Shown here: piece after piece, positions 24,150-36,500 of the stretch
Layout: every line of letters starts with the position of its first letter
Numbering within the stretch: position 1 is the first letter of the stretch
From: Leptoclinus maculatus
Lineage: Eukaryota; Chordata; Actinopteri; Perciformes; Stichaeidae
Assembly (NCBI GenBank): GCA_032191485.1
Contig: JAVDOI010000020.1
Span: forward strand, 4,185,926 to 4,249,925
Reading direction: 5' to 3'
Length of the DNA: 64,000 nucleotides
Notes under the pieces: model-generated
Databases searched by the model: none
Seen by the model: the letters and a program-made list of their open reading frames with translations, nothing else
Told to the model about the DNA's origin: nothing
Made by a program: the position numbers and the translations under genes

Positions 24150-25073
24150 ATAAGAAATGGACGTAGCCACCATGATGTCACCCATTTTGTCCGTCACCAT
24201 CTTGTTTTTTGTCCGACGCACATCTTACAACTGCAGTTCAATGTCTGTTCTCCTTCTATTCTTTTTCTATGGGTGTGATTTGGGTGTGATTTGTTCGGGC
24301 CCCTTGACAGCATGACGCATGAGAGTTGGCAACCACGGTTAACCACTACCATGCTGCACAGCCAGGAGTATGCTAATGCTAGTCAGTAACAATAGCTCTT
24401 CAAGCTAGCTGGGACAATAATGCTACACAGTTTATTTAGGGTACTGTATTTATGGAATCATCTCCTGTCGCACTCTGTCATTCCTCTTTTGTGAAGCAGC
24501 TCACACACCAGCAGGCGGTTATATACAAGTGGATGTTACAACAAAGCTAAAAAGCACAGTAGATTCCTCTGTTTTGGACTCTCAGGCTCTCCATTCCCTC
24601 AAGGGTCAGCTCTATTAAACGATTTTTCGAAAGGTCATTGGCCCAAACTTGTGTGTCACCAATGTTGGGCTCAACGCGAAAGATTGACGTGGTTGTACTT
24701 CACCCGTATGAGTGAATGGGATGTTTTTTTAAATGCTAGTACCATTTGACCTTTTATGCATTCAATATCATAGCAGATATACTTATAATGTGAGCCGTTC
24801 AAGGGAAAACAACAAGGTTGGTGGTGGATTTGTAGTTTTTTCATTCCGCCTGTACTTTACGCTTTCGTAATGCCAGCTCTACTGCGTTCACCTGCAGAAA
24901 GTGACAGTTTTATGGCCATTCATTAGGAGCTGTCTAAATACATTCCGGAACAAAGCACTGACTTATGTTGACACGACAAGAACAGCAAATGGGTTCACCA
25001 AAGACGTAAATTACACATCACACAAGACATTAAACATCACAAGCTGGTAATGTATAGCAGAATGTTCCTTTAA
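24150..25073. mobile_element. Probable long non-coding interspersed repeat
   Basis: The left portion (GACGTAGCCACCATGATGTC, then CCGTCACCATCTTG) resembles a repeat motif common in percomorph genomes. The right edge ends TGTTCCT TTAA (25064-25073), the mirror of the TTAA AGGAACA starts seen elsewhere in this window. I could not find a left terminal repeat and there is no ORF. The span is a guess from these two edges. Confidence 0.3.
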
Positions 25074-26911
25074 TCTGCAGCCGGCGGTTTGTCTTCATGC
25101 CCTCCTCCAACTGTATTGTCACATTAAAGCCTTCTCTTACAACAAGTCTGTTTCCTCCTCGCAGCTGGCAGGAACTGAAGTTTGGGAGATGCAGGGTTGG
25201 AGTTGGTTTCTAGGGTGTGTGTGTGTGTGTGTGTGTGTCGGGTTGTGGAGTGTTGGGTGTGAGTGGGAGGTGAACTAGCATGCAGCATTAGTTCTGCTTG
25301 AGCTGATGTGTTAATTAGCCAGCCGGGTGCATAGATAATTAATGAGAATCATGATTAATGACTATACAGTATGCGCGGCTAAGGCGGAACGCAACCCACT
25401 GATAAGGCGGAAGGAGGAGGAGGAGGATCACTGGCGATTCACCCTCTGCTGCGCGCCCCTCGCGTCTTTGTGTGTCTGCGTAAGAGTTTGCACATGTGAG
25501 TTTGTGCTGTCTGACCGATGCGTGCGTGTGCGCGCGCGGGTTCGCCAGGCGTGGGCGTTGATGCCGGTATGAGTTAGCAGGCCTGGCAGTCGGTAGGCCT
25601 AATAACAGACTGCAGCAGGTCAGGGGGGCATTTAACACTTCTAAACACACTGGCAGAGCTGCCCACTGATGCCCGATCAGGAGGAAGACCTCACACGCGG
25701 ATCAAGAGTGGAGTGAAGGACGTGAAAACTGATCTGTTGTTGTTTCATAGGCTGAAGATCAATATTTACCCTGCAAGCGATCTCCTTATCAAATGGTTTC
25801 CAAAAGAAAATCCACTTGTGTCGCTTATTTTCCGATGTCATGTCTCATTTCTCTTGATTGTAGGGCAGCAACCTTTCTTGTCTGGAGGTACATCAAATTA
25901 TTTCTTCAAAAACATACTATGAGAAAAAGAGCTAAACTTTTGAGCACATTTAAAATGGAAATTTCATATGCTGATAAAGAAAATGTGATATGATAAATGT
26001 AGTATTTGTGTAGATAATTGATTAGTTATCAAACATCTGCTGTCTTCAGCTTCTACTATTTTCTCTCTTCACTGAGAAATTGCCATGGCATATTTTGACG
26101 TTTTACAGACCAAATGTTAATAATCCTTCTAAAAATGATCCTTAGTTCCATAACATCATTAAAGAGTGCTTGTGGCTAGAGAAACTATCCTTGAGGTGGA
26201 GGTCCCAGGTTGGCGAGGCCATAGGACAACTTCCCACTGAGGAGGTATAAAATATGACATTATTTAAGCCGATAGCATAAATTGAGTTTGCATATTCATC
26301 TTATCTTGAATTCCCAGCCAGAGCCGGGGTCAGACTAGAGGACTAAATGAAATTAATTTTGAAGTTAAACACTGCCCAGATAACATTCTTCTGATTCTTA
26401 TTGAGTTTAGAGACTGAACTGAGTTGATCTTATAGATGAGTGAGTGGAGCATGGCACCAGAACAGTCTCCAGGTGTGCTACATTAAGTATGAATAATAGG
26501 ATAAATGTGGGTTTGGCGGGTATAAGTCGGCCACTAAATGGCAAACACGACAGACGAACCAAATGGCGTCCAGTGTTCATCCTCAATTTGTCCGCTATGA
26601 ATACTAACTCTACTGTGACATCAGCCCCCGTGGCAAGAGGCGGTTTGACCGCTGACCGCGCGCACAATCGAGGCCTTGACCTCTCATTGGTGCAACCAGC
26701 AACATATGATGCTATCTCACCCAATGAGGCCGAGGCTTGGGAACAAGCTGGGAGGGGGAGGGGTCAGAGGGGTGACATACCACTGCTTGCCCTGTATGTG
26801 TGTGTGTGTGTGTGTGTGTTAATCTGCTTTGTCTGGCTGGATGCACCATCAGCAGTCAAGCGTGACCCTTAACCTCGAGCCTCAAATAAGGGAGGAGGGG
26901 GGGGTGTGGAG

Positions 26912-26913
<2 letters not shown>

Positions 26914-26942
<29 letters not shown>
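26914..26942. repeat. C homopolymer (29) after G-rich run
   Basis: Twenty-nine C in a row, 10 bases after an eight-G run. It is the longest single-base run I found in the window. Confidence 0.95.
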
Positions 26943-28314
26943 ATTAACAGAGAGTTATAGCTGTTTAGATCCATGGCGTGTCGAGGGAGCGAAACTGTGT
27001 TTAAAGGGTGTTTGTGTGTCATGGCATGGGGAGGGAGATGAGGGCGGAGAGAAGCGGGATTGAGTGGACGGGGATGAAGAACAGTGTGTTCTGTACTTTC
27101 TCCTCTCTCTCCTCTCTGATGAGGAGACAAATGGCTATTGTCATCTAAGAGATGCTGGAAAAAGCAGCTCGCGCTGACGCTCCCTTTGTCTCCCGTCCGT
27201 GTGTTTGAGAATGACAAAGGCCATTTTCATGCTCTGCGTCTATCTCCGTCACCTCCTCTTTCTCCCTCCGCTCACTTTTAAACCCTCTGGCCTCGCCCGG
27301 CGCCCTCCTCTCCTTTCTTCCCCCTTTTCTCTCACGCTGAGCCTGCCATCTCCTTAGTCATGCCTTTCGCCCTTTTTCCCTTCCCTTCTCCCTTTCCTCC
27401 CGCTGTGTCACCGCGTCCTTGCCTTCAACACATTCCCTTCTTCATCTCCCCGCCGTCCATCCATCTTTCCAACCTCGCTTGGCCTCCAACCGTCCTTTCA
27501 CCTGCCACGCTCCTCTGCCGGGGGTCGGCCTAATTATTCCTCACTCATCCTGTTTTCCATCGCTCCCTTCATTTTCTCCCCTACGACTCCCTGACACACA
27601 CACCTGTAACCCAGCATGACATCTCTGAGGCTTTCATCCATCCCTCCTTCTCTTCATCGCTCTCTCTCCTCCTCGCTCCGTTTCTCCTTTTTTCTGAAGC
27701 TCATTTTTCACTCTTGCACAAACTTACATAAGTGCCTCTCTCTGTGTTTTCCTCTAATTTCTCGTTTGCTCTCTTTTCTCTCTGTATCTGATGTTGCATC
27801 TGTTTATGCGCCTGCCTCCTCGCCTCCTTGCCATCTCCCTCTCACTTTTAGCTCATTCAACCAGTCACTGAGGTTTCTTTTTTTTTTTTTTGCCAAACAC
27901 ATAAACATGCAACCAATTTGAACCAGTTGCGCTCAATCCAATTTCTCCCTTTGAAGAAAGGAACAGGGTTGCAATCCAGAGATTTGGGTGGCTGCAGAGG
28001 GAGATGTTCGTTGAAAAGCAGACGGGAGGAGAAACTACTTCTCTTTCTCCGTCTCCCTCTTTCCCTCGCTCATTGTCAGCCAGTGGTCTCTCCGGAGTTC
28101 CCCCGAAAACAAAGGGAGGAATGAAACAGTATTTTTAGACCCTTTCATTTTTCATTACCATAATGATTCGGGCTTTGTAGAATCTTTTCATGTGCATTCG
28201 ACTGTGTGCGCCCGTGTTTATGTTTGTGTGTGTTCAACAGGGTGTGCTGGGTGTCCCTTCTACTGCACTGCTGCTCTCCTCACTCGGGAGCCCAGAGGTT
28301 GAAAAGCAGAGCTT

Positions 28315-28315
<1 letters not shown>

Positions 28316-28396
<81 letters not shown>
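28316..28396. repeat. (CA)n microsatellite
   Basis: About 40 CA units. Two TG arrays follow at 28562-28612 and 28659-28683 in opposite phase. Confidence 0.97.
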
Positions 28397-28400
<4 letters not shown>

Positions 28401-28577
28401 AATCAGCCATACTCATCCCCAGCCGTGCCTCCTGTCTATTTATTCCTCGATTCATCCGATTCTTTATTTATTTTACACGCCGCTTCCTAATGCAAATAGG
28501 TTTGTCTGCTCCCTGCCGAACTGTGGGAGCAGCATGGGACCCAGAGTGAGTGTTTCTCTGTTTGTGTGTGTGTGTGT

Positions 28578-28614
<37 letters not shown>

Positions 28615-29235
28615 CAAGCGAATCCGTGTGCATGTGGGAGGATGGGTGAGAGTTTATGTGTGTGTGTGTGTGTGTGTGTGTGTCTGTCTGTGGGACCCAG
28701 TGAGTAATAGAGCCAAAGTCCTTATCTGTCACCAGAGAGCTGCCTGGCTCTCTCTCAGCTGTCAATCATCCAGCCCTAGAGACAAACACTCTGCTTCAAA
28801 CACTATGAGAGGCAAAGAGAGAGAGAGGATGAGGGATGGATGAGGTAAAAAGAAAAAGAGAGAGCAGGAGGGAGGTGGGGAGCGAAGGAGCAGGGAAGAG
28901 AAGGAGGGATAAGGAAGAGATGCAAAGAAAGAGGAGGAGTGCAGCGGGAGGTGGCAGGTGTGGAGGGAAGTGAAGGACAAAAGGATAGAAGTTGTGATAA
29001 AAGTGAGGGAGAAGGAGGGGAGGGGGTATTATTTCAACACCTCTGTTGTGTGTGCTCCAGGCCCCGCAGGTAAACTGGGAATGGAACTTTAAAACACTTC
29101 ACCTGCATGAATTAGACAGGCCCCTTGAAACTACCCGGGCGACGTTTGAAAAAGCCACTCTTTAGAAAATAAAGTGGGAGAGAAGTGGCGAGGTACGCGC
29201 ACAGACGTGCTCAAGCACACACCCACACACAGCCA

Positions 29236-29236
29236 T

Positions 29237-29279
<43 letters not shown>
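29236..29279. repeat. (CA)n microsatellite
   Basis: About 22 CA units, preceded by a looser CACACC-type lead. Confidence 0.95.
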
Positions 29280-29280
<1 letters not shown>

Positions 29281-30063
29281 TCTGGCAAAGCTATCAGCAC
29301 TGAAATATTGGCATGACACACTTCAATATCCTGACGTGAGTGAATAGGATTTTTGATGACCTGGAGGCTTTCTCTTTCAACATGTTTGTGTGCAGGCATG
29401 TGTGCGTGCGTGTGTGTGTGTGATTGCACTTATGTGTGTCTGTTTGCAATTGAGGCAGCCCCCAGCTAGCCCTGGACCCTGTCTGTCCTACTTTCATGGA
29501 CGCATCCCTCCCTCCCCGACTGCTTGGACTCTGCTGTTGCGACGGGATAACTGTTGATTTTACCGCGGGGCTCGGCAACCCCTGGGTCGAGCCAGGACTG
29601 CCGCTCCAGCGCTTTCCCCTAAGCCCTCAAAGCTTCCTTCAGCCGAGAACGGGAGGAGGAGGAGTGAGGGTTGGGGGGGTTAGAGAGCCAAAGATGGGGT
29701 GCAGGGGGGGGGGGGGGGAGCAGCAGAGGGTTTGAGCCCCAAATCGCTTCAAGATGCGTTCCACTGGAGTCAGAGTAGCTGGGAGTCGGGTAGCGCAGCT
29801 CCGAGCCTGTGGGGAAAACCGAATGGAAGCCAGGTTCCCATTTCGAATGGTGGATTAAGCACTGCTGCAGATACACAAGGCCCCTGTTGGGATACACACA
29901 GCAAACACACACACATCTTTGGACTCATATCCCTATGAAAACCTTCTTCTGAGTATAATAATTCCCTTACTATAACGTCATCCTTAACCTTTATTCATGC
30001 TTGACCTTCAGAGATGAAGAGTGAGGATAGAATGAAACAACCCCAACTTAGTGATGTTGTCAC

Positions 30064-30350
30064 TTAAAGGAATAGTTCAACATTTTGGGAAATATGCTTA
30101 ATTGCTATATCTATGTATACCAACAGATCCCCGAAAGTAAACAATAAATCAATTCTGTTACAAGTCTGTGTATCCATATCCTGTGCCATAGACCCCTGAT
30201 AGCCACGCTGATGAGCTGGTTGGTGTGTTCCTGGTTTTTGGATGGGACTCTTGATGATCTACCAGGAACCAAAAATGGTTCCCTTATGGGGACAAGGTGA
30301 AGAACCCTTTATGGTTCTAGTTGGCCCCTGTATTTTGTGTAGGAACTTGG
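30064..30350. mobile_element. TTAA-type element with GGTTC-palindrome segment
   Basis: The left edge TTAA AGGAATAGTTCAAC matches the start at 14647. At 30264-30325 there are short palindromic units GAACCAAAAATGGTTC and GAACCCTTTATGGTTC, a pattern typical of the ends of some fish DNA transposons. It may be two nested or adjacent repeats. The right boundary is unclear. Confidence 0.4.
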
Positions 30351-30772
30351 AGCTGAGTTAACATTTAGTTGGAGAAACAGACCAACGCATTGTTGGGTCA
30401 TTAAGAACAATATAGAATAACACCAGCCTTATCTTCTGAGGTGAGGTTCACAGACACAAATAAACATGGATATACTACTTGAATGCTCACAAAAGCACGG
30501 CAGCTTGGTAAAAAAAAAAGCTATGTCCCAGGAGCCCTTGCATACTTGGTGGCCCCTAGGGGCCCCCTATGGATTACACTGCTCTCTTGACACTGTGGCT
30601 TGACTTGAGCTTAAGTTGAGTCGCCTTTAGCTAAAGTTTCAGACTCCCTGCACCCTGTGGCCTCTCCGGAGCAAAGTTGAGCCTACACACACACACCGTC
30701 ACACACACACACATCCTCCGGGGTCACAGATGGGGAGAGGGGACCCTCGCCTACATGCATGACCGCATGTGG

Positions 30773-30773
<1 letters not shown>

Positions 30774-30829
<56 letters not shown>
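30774..30829. repeat. (CA)n microsatellite
   Basis: About 28 CA units. A TG array (30925-30961) lies about 95 bases downstream, so the pair forms a CA...TG inverted arrangement. Confidence 0.95.
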
Positions 30830-30832
<3 letters not shown>

Positions 30833-30919
30833 CTTTGGACATGTAGGTGACCCCCACTGTGGCAGGTCGGCGTCTCACCTCACTCCTTCACTCCCAGAGG
30901 GACGGCTCTTGGATGGTTC

Positions 30920-30963
<44 letters not shown>

Positions 30964-31321
30964 GTGTGTGTGAAGCATAGAGAATGACAGCCACTGCATG
31001 CATTATAACCTTCAGTCCTCCAGAGCCCTGTGTGACCTAATTAAATTAGCGAGGTGGTTGGAGTGAATGAGTCGAAGCTCAAAGACTTTTCCCACACCAG
31101 GCATTAACACCAGCTGCCACCGTCCATGTATGTGTGTGCATACATGTCATCGTGAGCTCTACTCTTAAACGCGCTACAGACCCCACCAGGAGTTACAGGG
31201 GGTCTGGAGCACAAGTTTGTACGTGTCCGTCTCGAGGGTCTCCTTCAGCCTCTGTCGAGGGGGTTCACATGCGTAGGTGTATCCATTTGTGAACTGGGGG
31301 GCCCTCTCAATCTCTTCCTCC

Positions 31322-31363
<42 letters not shown>

Positions 31364-33003
31364 TTTGTCAGGACTCGCCGTGCTCTATCACCACACACCT
31401 CCACCAGACGACCTTAATGGGCCCAATCCAGACTGCTGCAAATCATCTAGAGTACATGCTGAAAATGGGGGAGTGGGGGGGCGTGGGAGGATACGGGAGC
31501 AGGAGGAAATGGTGGTTTGAGATGGTTCAGGAGAACAGAAAAAGATCTGGGATACTGTTTGTTTTAGGTTTGTGTGAATGGTTGGGTTTCATGGCAGGAC
31601 ACTTAATGTCTCCACTGGGGCTTCATGGCTGCATGGTTAGTGCGTGTCATTTCAGACAGAAGCATGAAATACTGCCAACTACTGTTGTCAGTGTTGAAAA
31701 ACTGCAAAGATATTCAGCAGTTTCAGACAGGAGGAACATAGCAGACAACAATGTTGATCATCGATGAATGAAAGCAAGAGAGATTTGCTTGTTGCAGCTT
31801 GTAAAATGTTAGGTTTCCCTGCTTAATATATAATTCAATGTCTTCAATATATAATATGAAAGAATGTCTTGGCGTTTGGACTGTTAGTCAGGCAGAATTA
31901 GCCGTTTGAAGACATTACACTGGGCTCTGGGTAATTTGGATTAATCAATCAATTCATCAATAATAAAAGTAATCGTTATTGATAGTCGCTGGCATGGCAA
32001 AACAATATTTTACTTTTGATTTAGAGATGAATATATCATTGGCGTGCTATGAAAATCTCAGATTTTTCAGATTAATTGTATTTATTATGCTAAATAAACC
32101 GTTTAATGAAACACATATTTCACACAGCTGAGTTGTTTTTATTAACTGATGTAAAGTAGACGGTGACAGCCTCGAGACCTCACAGAACCTTGATGTAGAA
32201 ACACACTGCACTATGCATTAAAAGAGGGTTGATACAGATTATATTACAAAGCAGAACATTCATAATTTAAAGATTAATATTACAAATATGTAAAAAAATA
32301 GACACCACTCAGCTAAAGCAAGTACATGTAAAACACTTTTTATTTAAAAGCATGTTCTCAAGATTTTAAAGTGTGCTGTAAAAGAACATCAACATCTTCC
32401 TGGCTAATAGTTTTTATTGCAGAATTCCATTTCTGTAAGTGTTTTTGAACAAACTAAAATGAAAAGCGAAACAACTGAAGTGACATGGTTTGGTTGGAGG
32501 GAAAAGAAAGACGGGAACGAAGAAAGGTAAAGAGAGGTGGAGGAGTGAGAAGTGGAGCGAGGGGGGGAAGCTCGGTGAGACTGAACACAGAGCAGCGTCT
32601 AGAACTCCCTTCTAGTGAATGTTTGGAGGAGTCAAAAGAAACCACGAACAAAAGTTCTGAGCTGGAGATGCAGGAGCAGAAAAAAAACAACAAGGATGCA
32701 AATGAGAGAGAGATGAGGAGGGGGGAAAAGAGAGAGAGAGAGGGAGATGTTTGCCTGAGAAAAGTTTCGGTTGACCTGAATATGGATGCATTGTTCAGCT
32801 TTGTTCAAAGAGGAGCAGAAGTCTTCTTCCATAGTCGGTTAGTTAGTTTTGGGTTCTCTTCATGGTGCAGCCACAAGTTTCAACTTAATGTGATACGCTC
32901 ATCTGCTGCATTGTGTCGTATGGATTGTGCTGAGCGCAGCAGGAGCGCAGCAACAAGGGAGACGAAGGTTGTGTGTGTGTGTCTGTCTATAGGAGGGACA
33001 AAC

Positions 33004-33005
<2 letters not shown>

Positions 33006-33100
<95 letters not shown>
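33006..33100. repeat. (TG)n microsatellite
   Basis: About 47 uninterrupted TG units. Confidence 0.97.
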
Positions 33101-33101
<1 letters not shown>

Positions 33102-33421
33102 GTGCTCCTTTTTAAATGCCAAGGCATCCAGCTTGCCTCCATCCTGTGTCTCCGTGGCTACGCTGGGTGTGATATGTACTGGATGTGACACAGACGCTGC
33201 AGCATCCTGGACCGCCTCTGGACAGGAGGAGTGTGTGTGTGTGGGGGGGGGGGGGGGGAAGGAATGACAAGGACGCAGTTACCTTCAAAGTCCCATGATG
33301 CCAACTAACTATTCAAACATCCTCTGCATCCCTACCTGCTGACTGCCACCTCCCGTCTCTCCCTCTCTTAGCATCATCAGTGGTGTCGCTCTCCCTTTCC
33401 CTCCACCACCTTTTCTCCTCT

Positions 33422-33423
<2 letters not shown>

Positions 33424-33519
<96 letters not shown>

Positions 33520-33529
33520 TCCCTCTCTC
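33424..33529. repeat. (CT)n array with duplicated interruption
   Basis: Pure polypyrimidine on the plus strand. The interruption CTCCCTCTCCCTCTC occurs twice, about 54 bases apart. Confidence 0.95.
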
Positions 33530-36500
33530 ACACCATATGGGAACTATTACCGCAGTTGTCGTTTCTCACCACCAACATTCCTGAGGGCTTTCCAGCGCTC
33601 ACTGACTTTACATCAACCTTGTCCTTCTCTCACCATGTTCACGCTGCTCTTCATAGTTGGCTTATCTCTCACTCTCACTTTTTCACTTTTCTGTTCAGAC
33701 CTTCAACATCCAGCTTTCCTCTTCTGTTTCATTACATGTAGATTAAAAGCTGCATTAATTGAGTGTTTTTTTGGCTACTTGGAGCAACAAAGTGAAAACA
33801 CAACATTGAAATATTATTGCCTCGTTATGGTGTTGGCAAACTGTTGTAAATGTAGCTATGGTGGTGTTAGCTCGTTTTTGGTCTCCACCAACGATATGGA
33901 CGATGCATCCCAGGCCAAAGTATCCTAAATACGGGCTTCATGACCTCTACTGCAGCCAGACACAAGGGGGGGAGGAAGGACAATATGTTTATTTAGCTCT
34001 TTAGCTGCTAGATGCTCTACTATGTTCACTAGCTAGTTGCTAATTGTTCTGTCTGCAGCTGTACCATTCCATCAAAATCTCATATTCCCCAAGGTTTATG
34101 CATCATTTTATACACAATTCCCCCCAAATTCAGCCTTACACATTTGCTGTCTTTTGCAAACTTTGGGATCTCGACTAGAAGTTTAAATAAGGTTCTGTGG
34201 GTTTGTTTTTTTCTTTTTCTCACTAAACGGATGATAATTTACAAAACAAAAGTTCTTGGATGGAAACCTAGCTTGTAACTTCCTCCCTCTCCCTGTCCCC
34301 GTTGAACTAGCATCCATTCCATCATTTCATCCATAATAGAAATGTTCGGAGGTATCTGGGCCATGCCTTCTAGAGAGACTCAAACTCTCATCAATTTACA
34401 TTATAGCTCTCTCCCCCCCCCTCTGTCTCTTCCTAACCCCTCTCTGTCTCCCTCGATTTCGTACAAATGTATCGCTCTCCCTCTCCAGCTCTATACACAC
34501 AGTCAAAGACCACTTTCTGCAGCTCTTCAGGGTATATGGTTCTTTAATGAAGACAGTAATAATGATTATGGATATTTTAAAACCCTCTGACTGCCCTGTG
34601 CACCGATGGAAGCGGAGGCTGCAGTGCGTGATGCTGAATTTTAAATGACTAAATCATGAGCATTGATTATTAATTCGGAGAACGGCTTAAGATGATAAAT
34701 ATTGTGTCAAAGATGACACGGGAACTGGAAAATGTCCTTTTTGTGTGTGTTTCCTAAGATCTAAAGCGCTTTATGAATTTTCAATGAACAATTTAATCCT
34801 TCCACATTGATGTACGACTGCAATATTACTGAATTAATGCTTTGTTTGTGTTGTTACTGAATTATTTCAGAGGACAACCTCACACACTGACACAGCAACA
34901 GACAATAATAGCGTTTTGGTTTTTTTTTCCCCGCAAGGCCTCAAATTCAACCTGCAAAATTGGCTTCAAACTGGCTTGTACCAGCAATTGATTACAGAAC
35001 GGATCAAAGATGAGTTCAAGATAAAAAAAAGCACGCAGCATGAGTCAAATTTTAAAAGCTCCTGAATCTTTAAACCCATCAGACGGAGCAGCAGGCGGAA
35101 GATGTAGGTGAGACGTGCTGAGCACAAGCGGTCAATTTGATGGAGCTGGTTCCTCCAAACACTGTGTCGAAGACAGACCGTTTTATGTACTCCCGACCAT
35201 GTGTTTTACATTATATATGGCTGGTGTTTCTGGACTCCACAGCATATAGGGGTACTGATTGCTACAGCAGAACAGTGGAAAATGATAGCCGCTGCAGTCC
35301 CCTCTCTGTGTGGCTGCTCCGCAAAAAAATCCATCACCGCAAGTGATTTAATCCAGCGCTGAGGCTTGGAATAATATTTTTCTTAAAGTAGGTAAAACAG
35401 TCAGTCAGTAGAGTGAGATAATGTTACCTCTCCAAATCTCTTGAATCGTTTTCTTCATATTAGAGGAGGCGTGTTTTTTTATTATTTTTTAAAATTCTTT
35501 CGAGACTTTAAAATTAGTTTGAAAGGAAATTCATCAAAGCAAATGGTGGTGCGTTGGAGTAAAGTGAATTATGTTCGCAGTGTTTTCCCTCCAAAAGTGC
35601 GGTTTAAAAGATTCCATGTGGGCTTACATGACATGTCCAAAATTGACGTTTTCCGCTTCGTGCGAGTGCGTCTGCTCGTTGTGGCATTCTTTGTAAAAGC
35701 ACCTCTCCTGCAAATGAGACCCAGTGGATTTACTTGAGACAGCTACTAGATGGCCTGCAGGTGTTGCAGCTCGGCGGGTGCGCGTGCGTACACGCTTGCG
35801 TGCGAGCTCCTCCCGTGGCCGATTGGTTCGCCACTCTTTAGTGCGCGTGCTCCCCTGCCGTGCGTCTGACAGCGTGTGTACATTAAAAGAAGGGGGGGGG
35901 GTGCACTCAGGAACCCCTGTGTGTGTGATTACGCTGTGTATACCATGAGATTAGTGCAGACAGCTTTATGCGCCGGGCCCGCCATAAATCTCCCCCGCCA
36001 CAGAACCGAATACCGCCATCGTTTATTATTCCCTAATAGATCGGTCCTTTGCTGTCTCCCCTCGGCTTCCTGCTCACACCAGGTTGTGGTTAGCTCAAGG
36101 ACAAAACCCCCGCAGAGGATGGAGGGTCAGAGTTGATGTGGAGCTTGGAGTAAATTCACCAGGCTGATTTCATTTTAGTTTATTTCGTGCCAACTCCAGT
36201 GTCCTCCCCTCTCCCTTTTTTTTATTTTTTTCCCATCCTCCTTCTGTCTGATTTTTGCACTTTTCCCACGTTGTGTTCTGTTGCAATCTGTCCGACTTCT
36301 TGCTCTCTCTTTGTCCTTATGCGTTTGTTTTCTATCACTTTGAATCCCACCTCTCTCTTTGGTCTCCTCATTCTCTCCATCTCTTCGTTTGTTGTTTGGG
36401 ATTTTTCTCTCACGGACTCGGTGCTCACACTCGCTCCCCCCTTCATATTCTCATGTTCGCACAGACACACACTGCCCCCCCCCCCCCCCCACACACACAC

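Larger units (their letters stand above)
24101..33540 (+). other. Ephrin-B intron 1, third part
   Basis: Non-coding. It begins with a probable interspersed repeat (about 24150-25073). It then has an AT-rich block at 25305-25380, a 29-base C run (26914-26942), about 650 bases of strongly pyrimidine-biased sequence (27230-27880), CA/TG arrays (28316-28396, 28562-28612, 29236-29279, 30774-30829, 30925-30961, 31327-31361, 33006-33100), purine-rich DNA at 28830-29030, a repeat at 30064-30350 and a CT array at 33424-33529. Apparent ORFs such as the 260-codon one from 32485 contain translated TG repeat and are not gene evidence. Confidence 0.65.

Noticed and set aside
32485..33267. 260-codon ORF on the plus strand
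   Set aside because: Its centre is translated TG repeat (alternating Cys-Val), the ends have no domain, and it lies inside intron 1.
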